This document shows, piece by piece, positions 33,517 to 43,664 of a DNA stretch of 64,000 nucleotides. The notes below the pieces were generated by a model. That model worked only from the letters and a program-made list of their open reading frames with translations. It had not been told where the DNA came from and made no database searches. Position numbers and translations under genes: made by a program. Each line of letters opens with the position of its first letter. Within the stretch, counting starts at the first letter, position 1. This DNA comes from Micromonospora_E sp048060115 (GTDB lineage Bacteria > Actinomycetota > Actinomycetes > Mycobacteriales > Micromonosporaceae), in assembly GCF_048060115.1 (NCBI RefSeq), contig NZ_JBHMIM010000024.1:1-64000 (forward strand), read 5' to 3'.

Positions 33517-34275
33517 ATGCGTCATCTCTGGAGCTTCCTCAGCGGCCTCGCCGTGGCGCCGATCTGTTGGCTGCTCATCGCGCTGGGCCAGACGACGTCG
33601 ACCAGGACCATCACCGACTGGGTGAGTGACGGCCGGTACCACACCGCGGCCCTGCTGGTGCCGGCCGCGTTCCTGCTGGTCGCCGGTCTGTCGCTCGGCC
33701 TGTTGGGCACGCTTCGGGTGTCGCCGCTCGGCCCGCTGGTCGCCGGGCTGGCATTGGCCGCCCCGTACGTCGCGATGTTCGTCGACCCGTTGCGCACCCG
33801 CGAGATCATCGGTACGCCGTGGCAGATCCTCGGTGAGCCGGTGGTGCTGCTGCAGCCGGTGGAGAACGGCACTCTCGCCCTGCTCGGCGTACTACTGAGC
33901 ACCGCCGTGCTCAGCCGGCGGCGCTGGCAAAGCGGGTTGGCCGGTGCCGACCCGGCCGGGCCGACGGATCCGGCGACGGTGGCGGAGCCACTGCCGGTAC
34001 GCCCGCTCGGCGAGTTCGATCCGTCATTGTGGTCGCTTCCCGACGGCTCGACCGACCCGACGCCGGCGTCCCCCGCCCCGACGCTGGCCGAGCCGGACCA
34101 CGGCACCGGCGGGCGGCCCGCCACCGCGACGCTGACCGCCCCGGTGGACGACCGGTCAGCCACCGCCGACCGACCCGACCGTGCCGCGCGGGCCGGCGAG
34201 GCGCAAGCCGGTGACGGCAGCGACCGGCTACGCCCGGCCCGGCCCTTTCCGCGTTCCAGCCGGGCGATCCGCTGA
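33517..34275 (+). CDS. membrane protein, paralog of the next gene
   Basis: This 252-residue protein has four hydrophobic segments in the first 140 residues (MRHLWSFLSGLAVAPICWLL, AALLVPAAFLLVAGLSLGLL, LVAGLALAAPYVAMF and ENGTLALLGVLLSTAVL) and a disordered proline/alanine-rich cytoplasmic tail. It shares its opening (MRH, SL-x-APxxW) and topology with the next gene, so the two probably arose by duplication. Function is unknown. Confidence 0.7.
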   Translation: MRHLWSFLSGLAVAPICWLLIALGQTTSTRTITDWVSDGRYHTAALLVPAAFLLVAGLSLGLLGTLRVSPLGPLVAGLALAAPYVAMFVDPLRTREIIGTPWQILGEPVVLLQPVENGTLALLGVLLSTAVLSRRRWQSGLAGADPAGPTDPATVAEPLPVRPLGEFDPSLWSLPDGSTDPTPASPAPTLAEPDHGTGGRPATATLTAPVDDRSATADRPDRAARAGEAQAGDGSDRLRPARPFPRSSRAIR

Positions 34276-34354
34276 TCCGGTCCTGACCAACCGTCGTCTG
34301 GTCGGTCGCACCTGGCGGGTACCGTGCCTGTGAGCACACCCGCGAGGAGGTCGG

Positions 34355-35437
34355 ATGAGGCACGTGGGCTCGTTGGTCCTGTCCCTGGTCCTCACCCCGG
34401 TCGTCTGGTTCCTGGCCGGGCTCGGGCTCAGCGAGTACGCCGCCGCCCGTCGTGAGGTCTACCCGCAGCCGCCGGCCGAGGCGTTGATCGGCCTGGCCGC
34501 GTTGGCTCTGTGCGGCGTGGTGTACGCGTTGCTCCTGCTGCCCCGTCTGTCGCCGATCGGGCCGGTCCTGGCCGGCTCCTCGTTGCTCGCCATGTCCGTC
34601 TGGTCCGCCGTCGACATGGCGAACTTCTACGCGAGCATGCCGCGTCGACTGTTCGGCATCGACTTCGTGTTCACCGCTCCCGCTGAAGGGCTCGCGGTGG
34701 TGCTGGCGGTGCCGCTGCTCGCCACGGTGTTCAGTCCCCGCCGGTGGCGGGGTGAGCGGATGGTCGCGCTGTACGCCGGCGGGCCGGTCAGCCCCGAGGT
34801 GGCCCGGACCGCCCAGCTGCCGATGCACGAGCACGCCGGGTACGGGGGCGGGTACGGCGATCCCGGCGTCTACCAGGGGTACGGTGACCCGGATCGGACC
34901 ACCGCCTTTGCTGCCGCCGCAGGTCCGCCGGCCCGCCCGGCGACCCCTTCCACCGGCGACACCGAGCACGAGACGATGCGGCTCGGCCCGCCGGGGCACC
35001 GCCGCGAGGATCCCACCGTGGTGCTGTCCCAGCCCGCCGCGGCGCAGGCTGGGCCGACGGCCCCGGGGCCGGCAGACCGGAAGCAATCGGCCCCGCAGCA
35101 GCCGTCCGGTGCCGCCGATCAGACGGTGGCCCTGCCAGCCACTGCGGTGACCCGTCCGACCGACGAGACCGTGGCTATCGGGCGGCCAGCAGTCGACGCC
35201 GACGAAACCACCCGGATCGTCCCGCAAGCCCCCGCCGACCCCGACGAAACCACCCGGATCACCGTCCCGGACGAGACGGTCCGCATCGACCGACCGACGA
35301 CCGACGAAACCACCCGGATCACCGTCCCGGACGAGACGGTCCGCATCGACCGGCCGACGACCGACGAAGGCGCCGGGGACGACACCACCACGGTGGTGTC
35401 CGCTGCCCCCGACGCCCCGAAGAAGTCCGAGGACTAG
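34355..35437 (+). CDS. membrane protein with threonine-rich repeated tail
   Basis: This 360-residue protein has four membrane segments (first 130 residues) and a 230-residue acidic, disordered tail. The tail carries repeated DE-T-x-[RA]-I/L motifs (DQTVAL, DETVAI, DETTRI, DETVRI), including a perfect 20-residue tandem duplication. AGGAGG lies before the ATG. Regular Thr in an acidic setting suggests substrates of Ser/Thr kinases and ligands of FHA domains, an inference only. The gene follows its paralog by 79 bp. Confidence 0.7.
   Translation: MRHVGSLVLSLVLTPVVWFLAGLGLSEYAAARREVYPQPPAEALIGLAALALCGVVYALLLLPRLSPIGPVLAGSSLLAMSVWSAVDMANFYASMPRRLFGIDFVFTAPAEGLAVVLAVPLLATVFSPRRWRGERMVALYAGGPVSPEVARTAQLPMHEHAGYGGGYGDPGVYQGYGDPDRTTAFAAAAGPPARPATPSTGDTEHETMRLGPPGHRREDPTVVLSQPAAAQAGPTAPGPADRKQSAPQQPSGAADQTVALPATAVTRPTDETVAIGRPAVDADETTRIVPQAPADPDETTRITVPDETVRIDRPTTDETTRITVPDETVRIDRPTTDEGAGDDTTTVVSAAPDAPKKSED
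35243..35362. repeat. 60-bp coding tandem duplication
   Basis: Two 60-bp units (35243-35302 and 35303-35362) differ at a single base. Each encodes 20 residues, ending DETVRIDRPTT. The low divergence indicates a recent duplication or ongoing conversion. Confidence 0.9.
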
Positions 35438-35444
35438 CCGCGAT

Positions 35445-36608
35445 TCACGGCGCGAGGAGTTTGCGCGCCATCACGATCCGCTGGACCTGGTTGGTGCCTT
35501 CGTAGATCTGCGTGATCTTGGCGTCCCGCATCATCCGCTCGACCGGGAAGTCCCGGGTGTAGCCGTAGCCGCCGAGCAGTTGCACCGCGTCGGTGGTGAT
35601 CTCCATGGCGACGTCGGACGCGAAGCACTTCGCCGCCGCGCCGAAGAACGTCAGGTCGGCGTCACCGCGCTCGGAGCGCCCCGCCGCGGCGTAGGTGATC
35701 TGCCGCGCCGCCTCCAGCTTCATCCCCATCTCGGCGATCATGAACTGGATTCCCTGGAACTCGGCGATCGGCTTGCCGAACTGCTGACGCTCCCGTACGT
35801 ACCCGCGGGCGACGTCGAGCGCCCCCTGCGCGATGCCGACAGCCTGGGCGGCGATCGTCACCCGGGTGTGGTCCAGCGTCGCCATCGCCGTGGCGAAACC
35901 GGTGCCCGGCTCACCGATCATCCGGTCCGCCGGTATCCGGACGTTGTCGAGGTAGACCTCGCAGGTCGGCGAGCCTTTAATTCCGAGTTTCTTTTCCGGT
36001 GCCCCGAAACTCACCCCTGGGTCGGACTTTTCCACGACGAAGGCGGAGATTCCCCGGGACCGGGCACCTGGCTCGGTGACCGCGAAGACCGTGTAGTAGT
36101 CCGACACGCCGGCGTTGGTGATCCACCGCTTCACCCCGTTGAGCACCCAGTGATCGCCGTCGGGTACCGCCCGGGTCGTCATCGACACCGCGTCGCTGCC
36201 CGCCTCCGGTTCCGACAGGCAGTACGAGAACATCGCCGCACCCGTGGCCACCGGGCCGAGGTACCGCTGCTTGAGCTGCTCGGAGCCGGCGAGTAGCAAC
36301 GGCAGGCTGCCCAGTTTGTTGACCGCCGGAATCAGCGAGGACGAGGCACAGGCCCGCGCCACCTCCTCGATGACGATCGCGGTGGCAAGCGCGTCGGCGC
36401 CCGCCCCGCCGTACTCCTCCGGAATGTGCGGGGCGTGGAAGTCCGCTGCCCGCAACGCGTCGTAGGACGCGGTCGGGAACTGCGCGGACTCGTCCGCTTC
36501 GGCCGCGTTCGGCGCAACCTTGGCATCGCATACCTCACGAACCGCCGCACGGATCGCCACGTGCTCTTCCGGTAACTGATAGACATCGAACGCCGGCCCG
36601 GACGTCAT
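35445..36608 (-). CDS. acyl-CoA dehydrogenase
   Basis: This 387-residue flavoprotein has all landmarks of the short/medium-chain acyl-CoA dehydrogenase family. YCLSEPEAGSDA is the flavin contact, KRWITNAGVSDYY follows, and FGKPIAEFQGIQFMIAEM and QLLGGYGYTRDFPVERMMRDA come later. The catalytic base is Glu370 in IYEGTNQVQR. It oxidises acyl-CoA to enoyl-CoA and passes electrons to ETF. GGGAGGG precedes the ATG. It is convergent with the preceding membrane protein; chain-length preference is unknown. Confidence 0.92.
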   Translation of the reverse strand: MTSGPAFDVYQLPEEHVAIRAAVREVCDAKVAPNAAEADESAQFPTASYDALRAADFHAPHIPEEYGGAGADALATAIVIEEVARACASSSLIPAVNKLGSLPLLLAGSEQLKQRYLGPVATGAAMFSYCLSEPEAGSDAVSMTTRAVPDGDHWVLNGVKRWITNAGVSDYYTVFAVTEPGARSRGISAFVVEKSDPGVSFGAPEKKLGIKGSPTCEVYLDNVRIPADRMIGEPGTGFATAMATLDHTRVTIAAQAVGIAQGALDVARGYVRERQQFGKPIAEFQGIQFMIAEMGMKLEAARQITYAAAGRSERGDADLTFFGAAAKCFASDVAMEITTDAVQLLGGYGYTRDFPVERMMRDAKITQIYEGTNQVQRIVMARKLLAP

Positions 36609-36872
36609 CGCGCCCTCCCTCACCCTGGGGTAACTACTCGCATGCTGCTCCAATGCGAGGATACCGGCCGGTAACGCGGGTGCAGGTCGCCCCCGGCCAG
36701 CAGCACGGACTATCGTCTGCCGGGCAGCCGACCGGAGCCATCTCTGGGTCGGTCCCCGGCGAAGCGGTTTGCCACACACGTCAAAACAACGATGATTGGT
36801 GTCGGCCCCGGCACCGAACCACCCGAGCGCGACGCAACCACGGCGCCGCCAGCGCGAGCGGAGAACACAGGC

Positions 36873-38300
36873 GTGACCATCCCGTATCCGAACACTCAGC
36901 CAATGCCTGCCATCGCTGCGGTCACCCCGCCGTCTGGCGCCTCCCGCCCGCGCCTGACCTTCCTCGGTACCGGCTACCTGGGTGCGACGTACGCCATCTG
37001 CTTCGCCGAACTGGGGTACGAGGTGATCGGCTTCGACGTCGACGCCGACAAGATCGCGAAGCTGTCCGCCGGTGAGGTGCCGTTCCACGAGCCGGGGCTG
37101 GACGAGCTGCTCAAGCGGAGCCTGGCCGCCGGGCGGTTGCGGTTCACCACCGACATGGCGGAGACCGCCGAGTTCGGCGACGTGCATTTCATCTGTGTCG
37201 GTACACCGCAGCGCGCCGACGGGATGGGCGCGGACCTGTCCTACGTCGAGGCGTCGGTGACCAGCCTGGCCCAGCATCTGTCCCGCAAGGCGTTGATCGT
37301 GGGCAAGTCGACCGTGCCGGTCGGCACCGCCGAGTGGATCGAGCAGCTGGTCAGCAAGCACGCGCCGGACGATCTCGGGGTCGAGGTGGCCTGGAGCCCT
37401 GAGTTCCTGCAGGAGGGTTTCGCCGTCGAGGACGTGCTGCGGCCGAACCGGATCGTCGTCGGGGTACGCAGCGAGTGGGCCAACGGCATGCTGTTCGCCG
37501 CGCACAAGGGCGTGTTCGACCTGGCCGCCACCGAGGACCGCGAGGTGCCGCTGGTGGTCACCGACTTCGCCACCGCCGAGCTGGTGAAGGTCGCTGCGAA
37601 CGCGTTCCTGGCGACGAAGATCTCGTTCATCAACGCGATGGCCGAGGTGTGTGAGGTCGCCGGCGGTGACGTCACCCAGTTGGCGCGGGCGATCGGGTAC
37701 GACCCGCGGATCGGCAACCGGTTCCTGCAGGCCGGGGTCGGTTTCGGCGGGGGTTGCCTGCCGAAGGACATTCGGGCGTTCCAGGCGAGGGCCCAGGAGT
37801 TGGGCGCCGGTGAGGCGCTGCGGTTCCTGCACGAGGTGGATCTGATCAACCTGCGGCGGCGGACCCGGGTGGTGCAGTTGGCCGCCGAGCTGCTGGGCCG
37901 CCGGGCTGGGCCGGCCGGACCGGACCTGTCCGGCACCACGGTGGCGGTGCTCGGTGCCACGTTCAAGCCGAACTCCGACGACGTACGGGACGCGCCGTCG
38001 CTGGCGGTGGCGGCGATGCTGGCCAAGACCGGCGCACAGGTGCGAGTCTTCGACCCGGAAGGTACGGACAACGCCCGCCGGGCCCAACCGGACCTCACCT
38101 ACGTGCCGTCGATCGTCGACGCGGTGCGCGACGCCGACCTGGTCTGCGTACTGACGGAGTGGGCTGATTTCCGCAACGCCGACCCGGTCGCGCTGGGTGA
38201 GCTGGTCGCCGGCCGCCGAGTCATCGACGGTCGCAACTGCCTGGACTCGGCGCTGTGGGCCAGCGCCGGTTGGCGGTACCGGGGCATGGGCCGCCCCTGA
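36873..38300 (+). CDS. UDP-glucose 6-dehydrogenase
   Basis: This 475-residue NAD+-dependent enzyme oxidises UDP-glucose twice to UDP-glucuronate. The Rossmann loop FLGTGYLGATYA is at 30-41, the substrate segment SPEFLQEGFAVEDVLRPNRIV follows, and GFGGGCLPKDI carries the catalytic Cys295. A C-terminal UDP-binding domain is present (LGATFKPNSDDVRDAPSL). The GTG at 36873 with GGAG upstream is preferred; the first 20 or so residues are extra. UDP-glucuronate feeds cell-wall or glycoside synthesis. A terminator follows 24 bp after the stop. Confidence 0.9.
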   Translation: MTIPYPNTQPMPAIAAVTPPSGASRPRLTFLGTGYLGATYAICFAELGYEVIGFDVDADKIAKLSAGEVPFHEPGLDELLKRSLAAGRLRFTTDMAETAEFGDVHFICVGTPQRADGMGADLSYVEASVTSLAQHLSRKALIVGKSTVPVGTAEWIEQLVSKHAPDDLGVEVAWSPEFLQEGFAVEDVLRPNRIVVGVRSEWANGMLFAAHKGVFDLAATEDREVPLVVTDFATAELVKVAANAFLATKISFINAMAEVCEVAGGDVTQLARAIGYDPRIGNRFLQAGVGFGGGCLPKDIRAFQARAQELGAGEALRFLHEVDLINLRRRTRVVQLAAELLGRRAGPAGPDLSGTTVAVLGATFKPNSDDVRDAPSLAVAAMLAKTGAQVRVFDPEGTDNARRAQPDLTYVPSIVDAVRDADLVCVLTEWADFRNADPVALGELVAGRRVIDGRNCLDSALWASAGWRYRGMGRP

Positions 38301-38323
38301 CCGGGCCGCAGCCAGTCGCATCC

Positions 38324-38367
38324 GACGACCGCGAACCCGTCAAGGGGCCGCGGTCGTCATTATTTCT
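38324..38367 (+). terminator. terminator after UDP-glucose dehydrogenase
   Basis: GACGACCGCG (38324-38333) pairs with CGCGGTCGTC (38349-38358) around a 15-nt loop, followed by ATTATTTCT. The T-rich tail fits an intrinsic terminator. Confidence 0.75.
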
Positions 38368-38470
38368 CCGATCTCCACGCCGACAGGGGCTGTTCAACAG
38401 TTGCTTGGTTTAGGCATGCTTCGTAGAAGAAGGCGGTCCACAGTGTTGGCCTGAGCGTGGAGGAGGTGCC

Positions 38471-41400
38471 ATGAGTACGGCGTACCGCTGCACCACATGC
38501 GGACGGACCGTGCCGGCGGCGGCGACCTGTTCCCGCTGCGGTGCCGCGCAACCCCAGTTCGCTGACGACCTGGCGCGCATCGAGCGGTCCATCGCCGATA
38601 TGAAGGCACGCGAGGTCGCGCTGGCCAAGCAGCAGAAACAGATGGCCAGTGACCTACAGGCGGCCATCTTCCAGCGGGACATCCTGGCCACCGGCGGTGC
38701 CGCCGGTCGGCGCGGTCCGGCACCCCGGATCTCGGTCCGCCGACGCGCCGGGAGCCGACCGCCCACTGCCGACCGCACCACCGCGCCACCCCGGTTCCCC
38801 CGGCAGACTCCCCACCGGTCCGACGACGACCGTCCACCGGACGCCCGGGCGGCCGGATACGACGAGCCCGGCTACCCGTCCGCGTCCGCCGACGACGATC
38901 CAACCAGGGTGTCGTCGGGCGAGGGCTCCCGGCCGGAGGCCTCCCCGCAGTCGATCCAGAACGTGCTGCTCGGCCTCGGCGCGCTGATGGCCGTGGTCGT
39001 TTTCGCCGCCGTCGCCAACAGCACCCTGCCGACCGCCACCCGGCTGTTGATCCTGTTCAGCGGCACGTTGCTGCTGCTCGCGACGCCGCCGACGGTCGCC
39101 TCCCGAGGTCTGCGGTCCACTGCCGAGACGATCGCCGGCGTCGCGCTGATCCTCATCCCGATCGACGGCTACGCCTTGTGGGCCACCGCCGCGGTCCAGG
39201 CGGGCCCGGTCAGCGCTGCGGTGTTCGCCGGTCTCACCTTCACCCTCACGGCGGTGGTAGCCGGCGGGTACGCCGCCACCACCGGGCTCAATCTTCCCCG
39301 GTACGCGATGGTGCTCGCCATCCAGCCGATCGTGCCGCTGCTCGGCTACGACCTCATCCGAGGCCCGGTTGGCTGGGCGCTGGCGCTCGCCGCGGTCGCG
39401 GTGATCGACCTGGCGCTGGCCCGGCTACTCACCGGCACCGGCCGCGGCACCGGTGGCGGCTGGCTGGTCGGCCGGGCCGGACAGCACCCCGCCGGTCCGG
39501 CCGGCGCACCCGGCCGCCCATCCGACGGCCCCGCCGGTGCCCCCGGCCGTACGGGAGAGCTGGCCGGCGACGAATCCGCCCGGCCGGAAAGTGCTCCGGA
39601 GGAGGCCGACGCCGTTGTCGGCGGTCAACCAGCAGACGGTCCGCCGCGCCGACCGGGCGCAGGCACCGGCCCACGGACCGACCACCCGCAGCGGGGCTGG
39701 CTGCCACCGGCCCCCAGCGCAGTGACCCTCTGGCTGCGCGACCTGATCTGGACCCTGCACGGCCTCGCGGTCTGCGTCGGGCTCGCCTACGCGATCGCGG
39801 CGGTGCTGCGCGCCGACACGGTCGGGTCGGCCGCGCTGGCCGGCGCGGTACTGCTGATCACCGCCGGAGTGGGACTGGCAGGCGCCTTCACGCTGCGCCA
39901 CCGTCCACTACCGGACCTGGCCGCCGCAGTGTTCACACTGGCCGTGATCGGTGCCGCCAGCCGGATCGTGGCGGTCGGCCTGCCCGGGCGGGCGCTGCTG
40001 TTGATCGCCGCCGTGGTCGCGGTCACCGGCGTCGGCGTACGGATGCTTCCGGAACGGCTGCGACGCGGCCCGCAACTCGCCTCCGCCCTGGCCCTGACCG
40101 TTCTCGGCGTCCTCGTCGCCGGCGGGGCGCTACGCGCGGCGCTCGCGCCGATCCGCGCCGCACTGCCCGGCTGGCGGGCGGACCTGGACATCTACCAGAG
40201 CCAACTGGACGCGTACGCCGGACCGGCGAACTGGCAACTCGCCTTGGCCGCGCTGCTGGTCACCGTCGCGGCCGCGATCGCCATTCCGGTCGAATGGCGC
40301 CGGGAGGCGACCGTCGTCGGAGCAGCCCTGACCGCCCTGGCGGTGCCGGCGTCGTTCGGTCTGCCCTGGTACGCGGCCCCCTGGCTGCCGGTGCTCACCG
40401 CGATCGCAGTGGCCGCTGGCGGATTCACCGCCGACACCGAACGGGCCGTCCGGGTCCACGTGGGCTGCGCGGCGGTACTCGGCGCGGCCGGTGCCGGGGC
40501 GGCGCTGGCCCGCCCCGGTTCGACCGCGGCGGTCCTGCTGGTACTGGCCGCCGCTGGTGTGCTGATCGCCATGGCCGGCAGCCTGCCGGAGATCAGTCGC
40601 CGACCGGCCGGCGACTCAATCGCCGGCTGGGCCGGCGGCGGTGCGGCGCTTGCCCTGCCCGGCGGGGTCGCCGCGTTCGTCGCCACGTTGGTCCCGCCGC
40701 CCGGACCGACCGCGCTGGCTGTGCAGCAGACGACCGCGCCGATCCTGGCGGCCGGGTTCCTGGCGGTCTGCGCGACGCTCAGCTACTCGGCGTTGACGCA
40801 GGTGGCGCAGCGACAGATCCCCCGGCCGCTGACGGTCGGCACCGGTCTGGGCGCGGCGGCGGTCACCGCCGCCACGTTCGGCTCGCCGGGTGCCACTGTC
40901 GCCGACACCTGGGTCGCCGTCGGGCTCCTGCTCGGTGCCGGATTGCTCTTCATGACCCCGTACATCGACGCAGGCCGCCGGGCGGACCGGCTGCTCGACG
41001 GCCCGGACGTCGCCGCCGCCGCGGCCATGGCGGCACTGGTCGGCACCCTGGCCAGGATCAGCGCAATCGTGGTGCCGGGAATCGAGCTGGTGGCCAGCGC
41101 GGCGCTGGCCCTGCTGGTGGCCGTCGGGGTGCGGGCCATGCCGCAGGACTGGCGCCGTGGGCCGGTGCTCGGGGTGGCGGCCAGCGGCGGGGTCATCGCC
41201 GTACTCGCCGGTTACACCGCCGTCGCTGGCGGGATTCAGGCCCTGGCCACTCCGGGGCAGCTGTGGCAGGCCGATCTGAACGCCTGGTCGACCGAGGTCA
41301 CCGCGAACGCCTGGCAGGTGCCGTTGGCCCTGGTGCTGCTGGCGATGGCGGCCGCTGTGGCACTCCCCCGGCCGTGGTCGTTCCATGGTGCCGGGGTGCT

Positions 41401-43642
41401 GGTGGCGCTCGCCACCGTCGGCACCCCGGCGGCGCTCGGTCTGCCGTGGTGGTCACCGATCATGGTCGGCTGCCTGGTCGCGATCGGGTACGGCATCGCC
41501 TCGGTCGCCGCCGACGACCCACACGCGGCCACCGCCCGGGCCTGGGTCGCCGCCGCGGTCGCGCTCTACGCGGTCGGAGCCAGTCTCGTCCGGCCGTGGA
41601 CCACCGCCGCCGCGCTCGGCGTCATCGTGCTGACCTGCGTCGTGGTCGCCGTACTCGGCCGGGTGATCGCGACGATGACGCTTGCCGACCGGGTGGCGCG
41701 GGGCGACGACCCGACCACGGCCGAGGACGGCTACAGCGACGACGGGCTCGACGGGGACGACCTCGGCGACCCGGTCGCCGCCGGCCGCCCGGTCACCGCG
41801 GATCCGGAATCGATGCCGGCCCACCTGGCCAGGATCGGTGGCAGTGCCGCCGGTGCCGCGCTACTCGCGCTGCCCGGTGCGGTCGCCGCGCTGGCCGCCA
41901 CCCTCGGCTCGACCACGGAAGTCGTGCTGACCAGCGCGTTGGCCGCGTCGGCGCTGGGCGTCGCGGTGCTTGCGGTGGTCCGCCGTCAGGTGCCGCACTA
42001 TCTGCCGTACGCGACGGTCGGCGTAGCCGCCGGTGCCACGGTGACCGCCCTGGCCTCGCTGCCGACCGACCTGCCGACCGGTATGTACGCCGCAGGTGCC
42101 GCTCTGCTCGGGGTGCTGGCCGAGTTGCTCCGGGCGGCCACTCGACCGCCGATCGACCTGTCCCGGCCGAGCCGGCGATGGGTGGGGCTCGGCGGGCAGT
42201 GGAGCCGACCCGGTCCGTTGGAGATCGGCCAGGAGTGGGCGATCAGCCCGGTCAAGGGCGCGTTGACCGCCGCCGCGCTGCCGACAGCGCTGGCTGTCGC
42301 GGCGGTGGCGCCGACGTTGACCGCCGCGCTGATCGAGCCGTACCAGACGCTGACCGCCATCTGGCAGGGTCCACCGCCCGGGCTGTTGGATCCGCCGGCC
42401 GCCGCGGTGGGCCCGACCAACGTCCTCGCGGCGCTGCTGCTCACCCTCGCCGCCGCGCTCGCCGCGACCGGTTTCAACACCGGACAGCCGAGTCAGATCG
42501 TCCCGGTGGTGCTGCCCGGAGTGGCGGTCACCCTGCTGATCACGCCGCTGTCGTTCGGCGTCGGCTGGCCGGCGAGCACCATGGCGGCGTTGCTGGTCTT
42601 CGCGGTCGCGATGGTAGGGCTCGCCCTGGCCGCACCGCCACCGGACACCGAGCGGCACCGGCCGCTGCGGATCGCCCGCCGGACGCTGTTCTTCATCGGG
42701 CTGGCGGCCGGCGGTGCCGGCCTGGCCGGTGCCCTCGCCGACGACCAGCTGACCGTGTTCACCCTGGGCAGCGCCGTCGCGGTCGGCGCGGTCGCCGCGT
42801 ACGGCGGCCGTAGCCAGCCGGCCCGGATCCTGGGTTGGCTGTTCGCCTCGGTGATGGCGCAGATGTTCGTACTGACTCTCGGCCTGGTCGCCGGCCTGCC
42901 GCTGGCGTGGTCGGCGTTCGGGGTGCTCGCGGTCGGTGCGGCGCTGCTGCTGTCCGCCACCCGGCTGCCTCGGCTCGACCATCCGGAGGCGATCCGCGAG
43001 CGGAACGTCCTCGAGTGGAGCAGCTACGCCGCCGCGTTGCTCGCGCTTGCTCTGGCCTACAGCTCCACCCCCCATCTGGCAGGTCTGCTGGCCGCCTGGG
43101 GTGCCGTTCTCGGGGTGACCGCCACCCGACCCGGACGCCGCGTCCTGGAGCGTCGGATCCTGTTCTGGTTGGCCGTGGGCTGCGAGATCGCCGCCTGGTG
43201 GATGCTGATGCGGATCGCCGACGTGGCGCTGATCGAGGCGTACACCCTGCCGTTCGCCGCGCTGGCCCTGCTCGTCGGGGTGCTGGAGTTGCGGCATCGA
43301 CCGGATCTGAGCAGCTGGACCGCGTACGGCCCGGCGTTGGTGGCGGCGTTCCTGCCGACCCTGGTGATCGTGATCAGCGACGGGGACAACAGTTTCCGGC
43401 ATGTGCTGCTGCTACTCGGCGCGGTCGGCACTCTGCTGCTCGGGGCGATGAGTCAGCAGCGGGCGCCGGTGGTGGTCGGTACGGTGGTCAGTGCGGTCAC
43501 CGCGCTGCACGCGTTGACCTTCTTCGGGCCGTGGTTGGTGCTGATTCCGGTCGGCCTGGTGCTGCTGGCGCTCGGGGCGAGCAGCGAGTGGCGCCGGCAG
43601 ACCCAGGAGCGGGTCCGGGGTGCCCTGCGCGGCATGCGCTGA
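38471..43642 (+). CDS. giant zinc-ribbon multi-pass membrane protein
   Basis: This 1723-residue protein has a zinc ribbon at the N-terminus (Cys7, Cys10, Cys20, Cys23: RCTTCG...CSRCGA). A coiled coil follows at about 31-68 (DLARIERSIADMKAREVALAKQQKQM), then a charged disordered stretch to about 160, then dozens of hydrophobic helices with Ala/Gly/Leu composition. Three copies of a similar segment (GWRADLDIYQSQLDAYA, WQADLNAWSTEVTANAW and related) suggest internal repeats. It resembles the actinobacterial 'SCO7613 C-terminal domain' membrane proteins. A strong GGAGGAGG ribosome site precedes the ATG. Function is unknown; a transporter or envelope-scaffold role is possible. Confidence 0.75.
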   Translation: MSTAYRCTTCGRTVPAAATCSRCGAAQPQFADDLARIERSIADMKAREVALAKQQKQMASDLQAAIFQRDILATGGAAGRRGPAPRISVRRRAGSRPPTADRTTAPPRFPRQTPHRSDDDRPPDARAAGYDEPGYPSASADDDPTRVSSGEGSRPEASPQSIQNVLLGLGALMAVVVFAAVANSTLPTATRLLILFSGTLLLLATPPTVASRGLRSTAETIAGVALILIPIDGYALWATAAVQAGPVSAAVFAGLTFTLTAVVAGGYAATTGLNLPRYAMVLAIQPIVPLLGYDLIRGPVGWALALAAVAVIDLALARLLTGTGRGTGGGWLVGRAGQHPAGPAGAPGRPSDGPAGAPGRTGELAGDESARPESAPEEADAVVGGQPADGPPRRPGAGTGPRTDHPQRGWLPPAPSAVTLWLRDLIWTLHGLAVCVGLAYAIAAVLRADTVGSAALAGAVLLITAGVGLAGAFTLRHRPLPDLAAAVFTLAVIGAASRIVAVGLPGRALLLIAAVVAVTGVGVRMLPERLRRGPQLASALALTVLGVLVAGGALRAALAPIRAALPGWRADLDIYQSQLDAYAGPANWQLALAALLVTVAAAIAIPVEWRREATVVGAALTALAVPASFGLPWYAAPWLPVLTAIAVAAGGFTADTERAVRVHVGCAAVLGAAGAGAALARPGSTAAVLLVLAAAGVLIAMAGSLPEISRRPAGDSIAGWAGGGAALALPGGVAAFVATLVPPPGPTALAVQQTTAPILAAGFLAVCATLSYSALTQVAQRQIPRPLTVGTGLGAAAVTAATFGSPGATVADTWVAVGLLLGAGLLFMTPYIDAGRRADRLLDGPDVAAAAAMAALVGTLARISAIVVPGIELVASAALALLVAVGVRAMPQDWRRGPVLGVAASGGVIAVLAGYTAVAGGIQALATPGQLWQADLNAWSTEVTANAWQVPLALVLLAMAAAVALPRPWSFHGAGVLVALATVGTPAALGLPWWSPIMVGCLVAIGYGIASVAADDPHAATARAWVAAAVALYAVGASLVRPWTTAAALGVIVLTCVVVAVLGRVIATMTLADRVARGDDPTTAEDGYSDDGLDGDDLGDPVAAGRPVTADPESMPAHLARIGGSAAGAALLALPGAVAALAATLGSTTEVVLTSALAASALGVAVLAVVRRQVPHYLPYATVGVAAGATVTALASLPTDLPTGMYAAGAALLGVLAELLRAATRPPIDLSRPSRRWVGLGGQWSRPGPLEIGQEWAISPVKGALTAAALPTALAVAAVAPTLTAALIEPYQTLTAIWQGPPPGLLDPPAAAVGPTNVLAALLLTLAAALAATGFNTGQPSQIVPVVLPGVAVTLLITPLSFGVGWPASTMAALLVFAVAMVGLALAAPPPDTERHRPLRIARRTLFFIGLAAGGAGLAGALADDQLTVFTLGSAVAVGAVAAYGGRSQPARILGWLFASVMAQMFVLTLGLVAGLPLAWSAFGVLAVGAALLLSATRLPRLDHPEAIRERNVLEWSSYAAALLALALAYSSTPHLAGLLAAWGAVLGVTATRPGRRVLERRILFWLAVGCEIAAWWMLMRIADVALIEAYTLPFAALALLVGVLELRHRPDLSSWTAYGPALVAAFLPTLVIVISDGDNSFRHVLLLLGAVGTLLLGAMSQQRAPVVVGTVVSAVTALHALTFFGPWLVLIPVGLVLLALGASSEWRRQTQERVRGALRGMR

Positions 43643-43664
43643 CGTCCCTCCGCCGCCAAGATCC

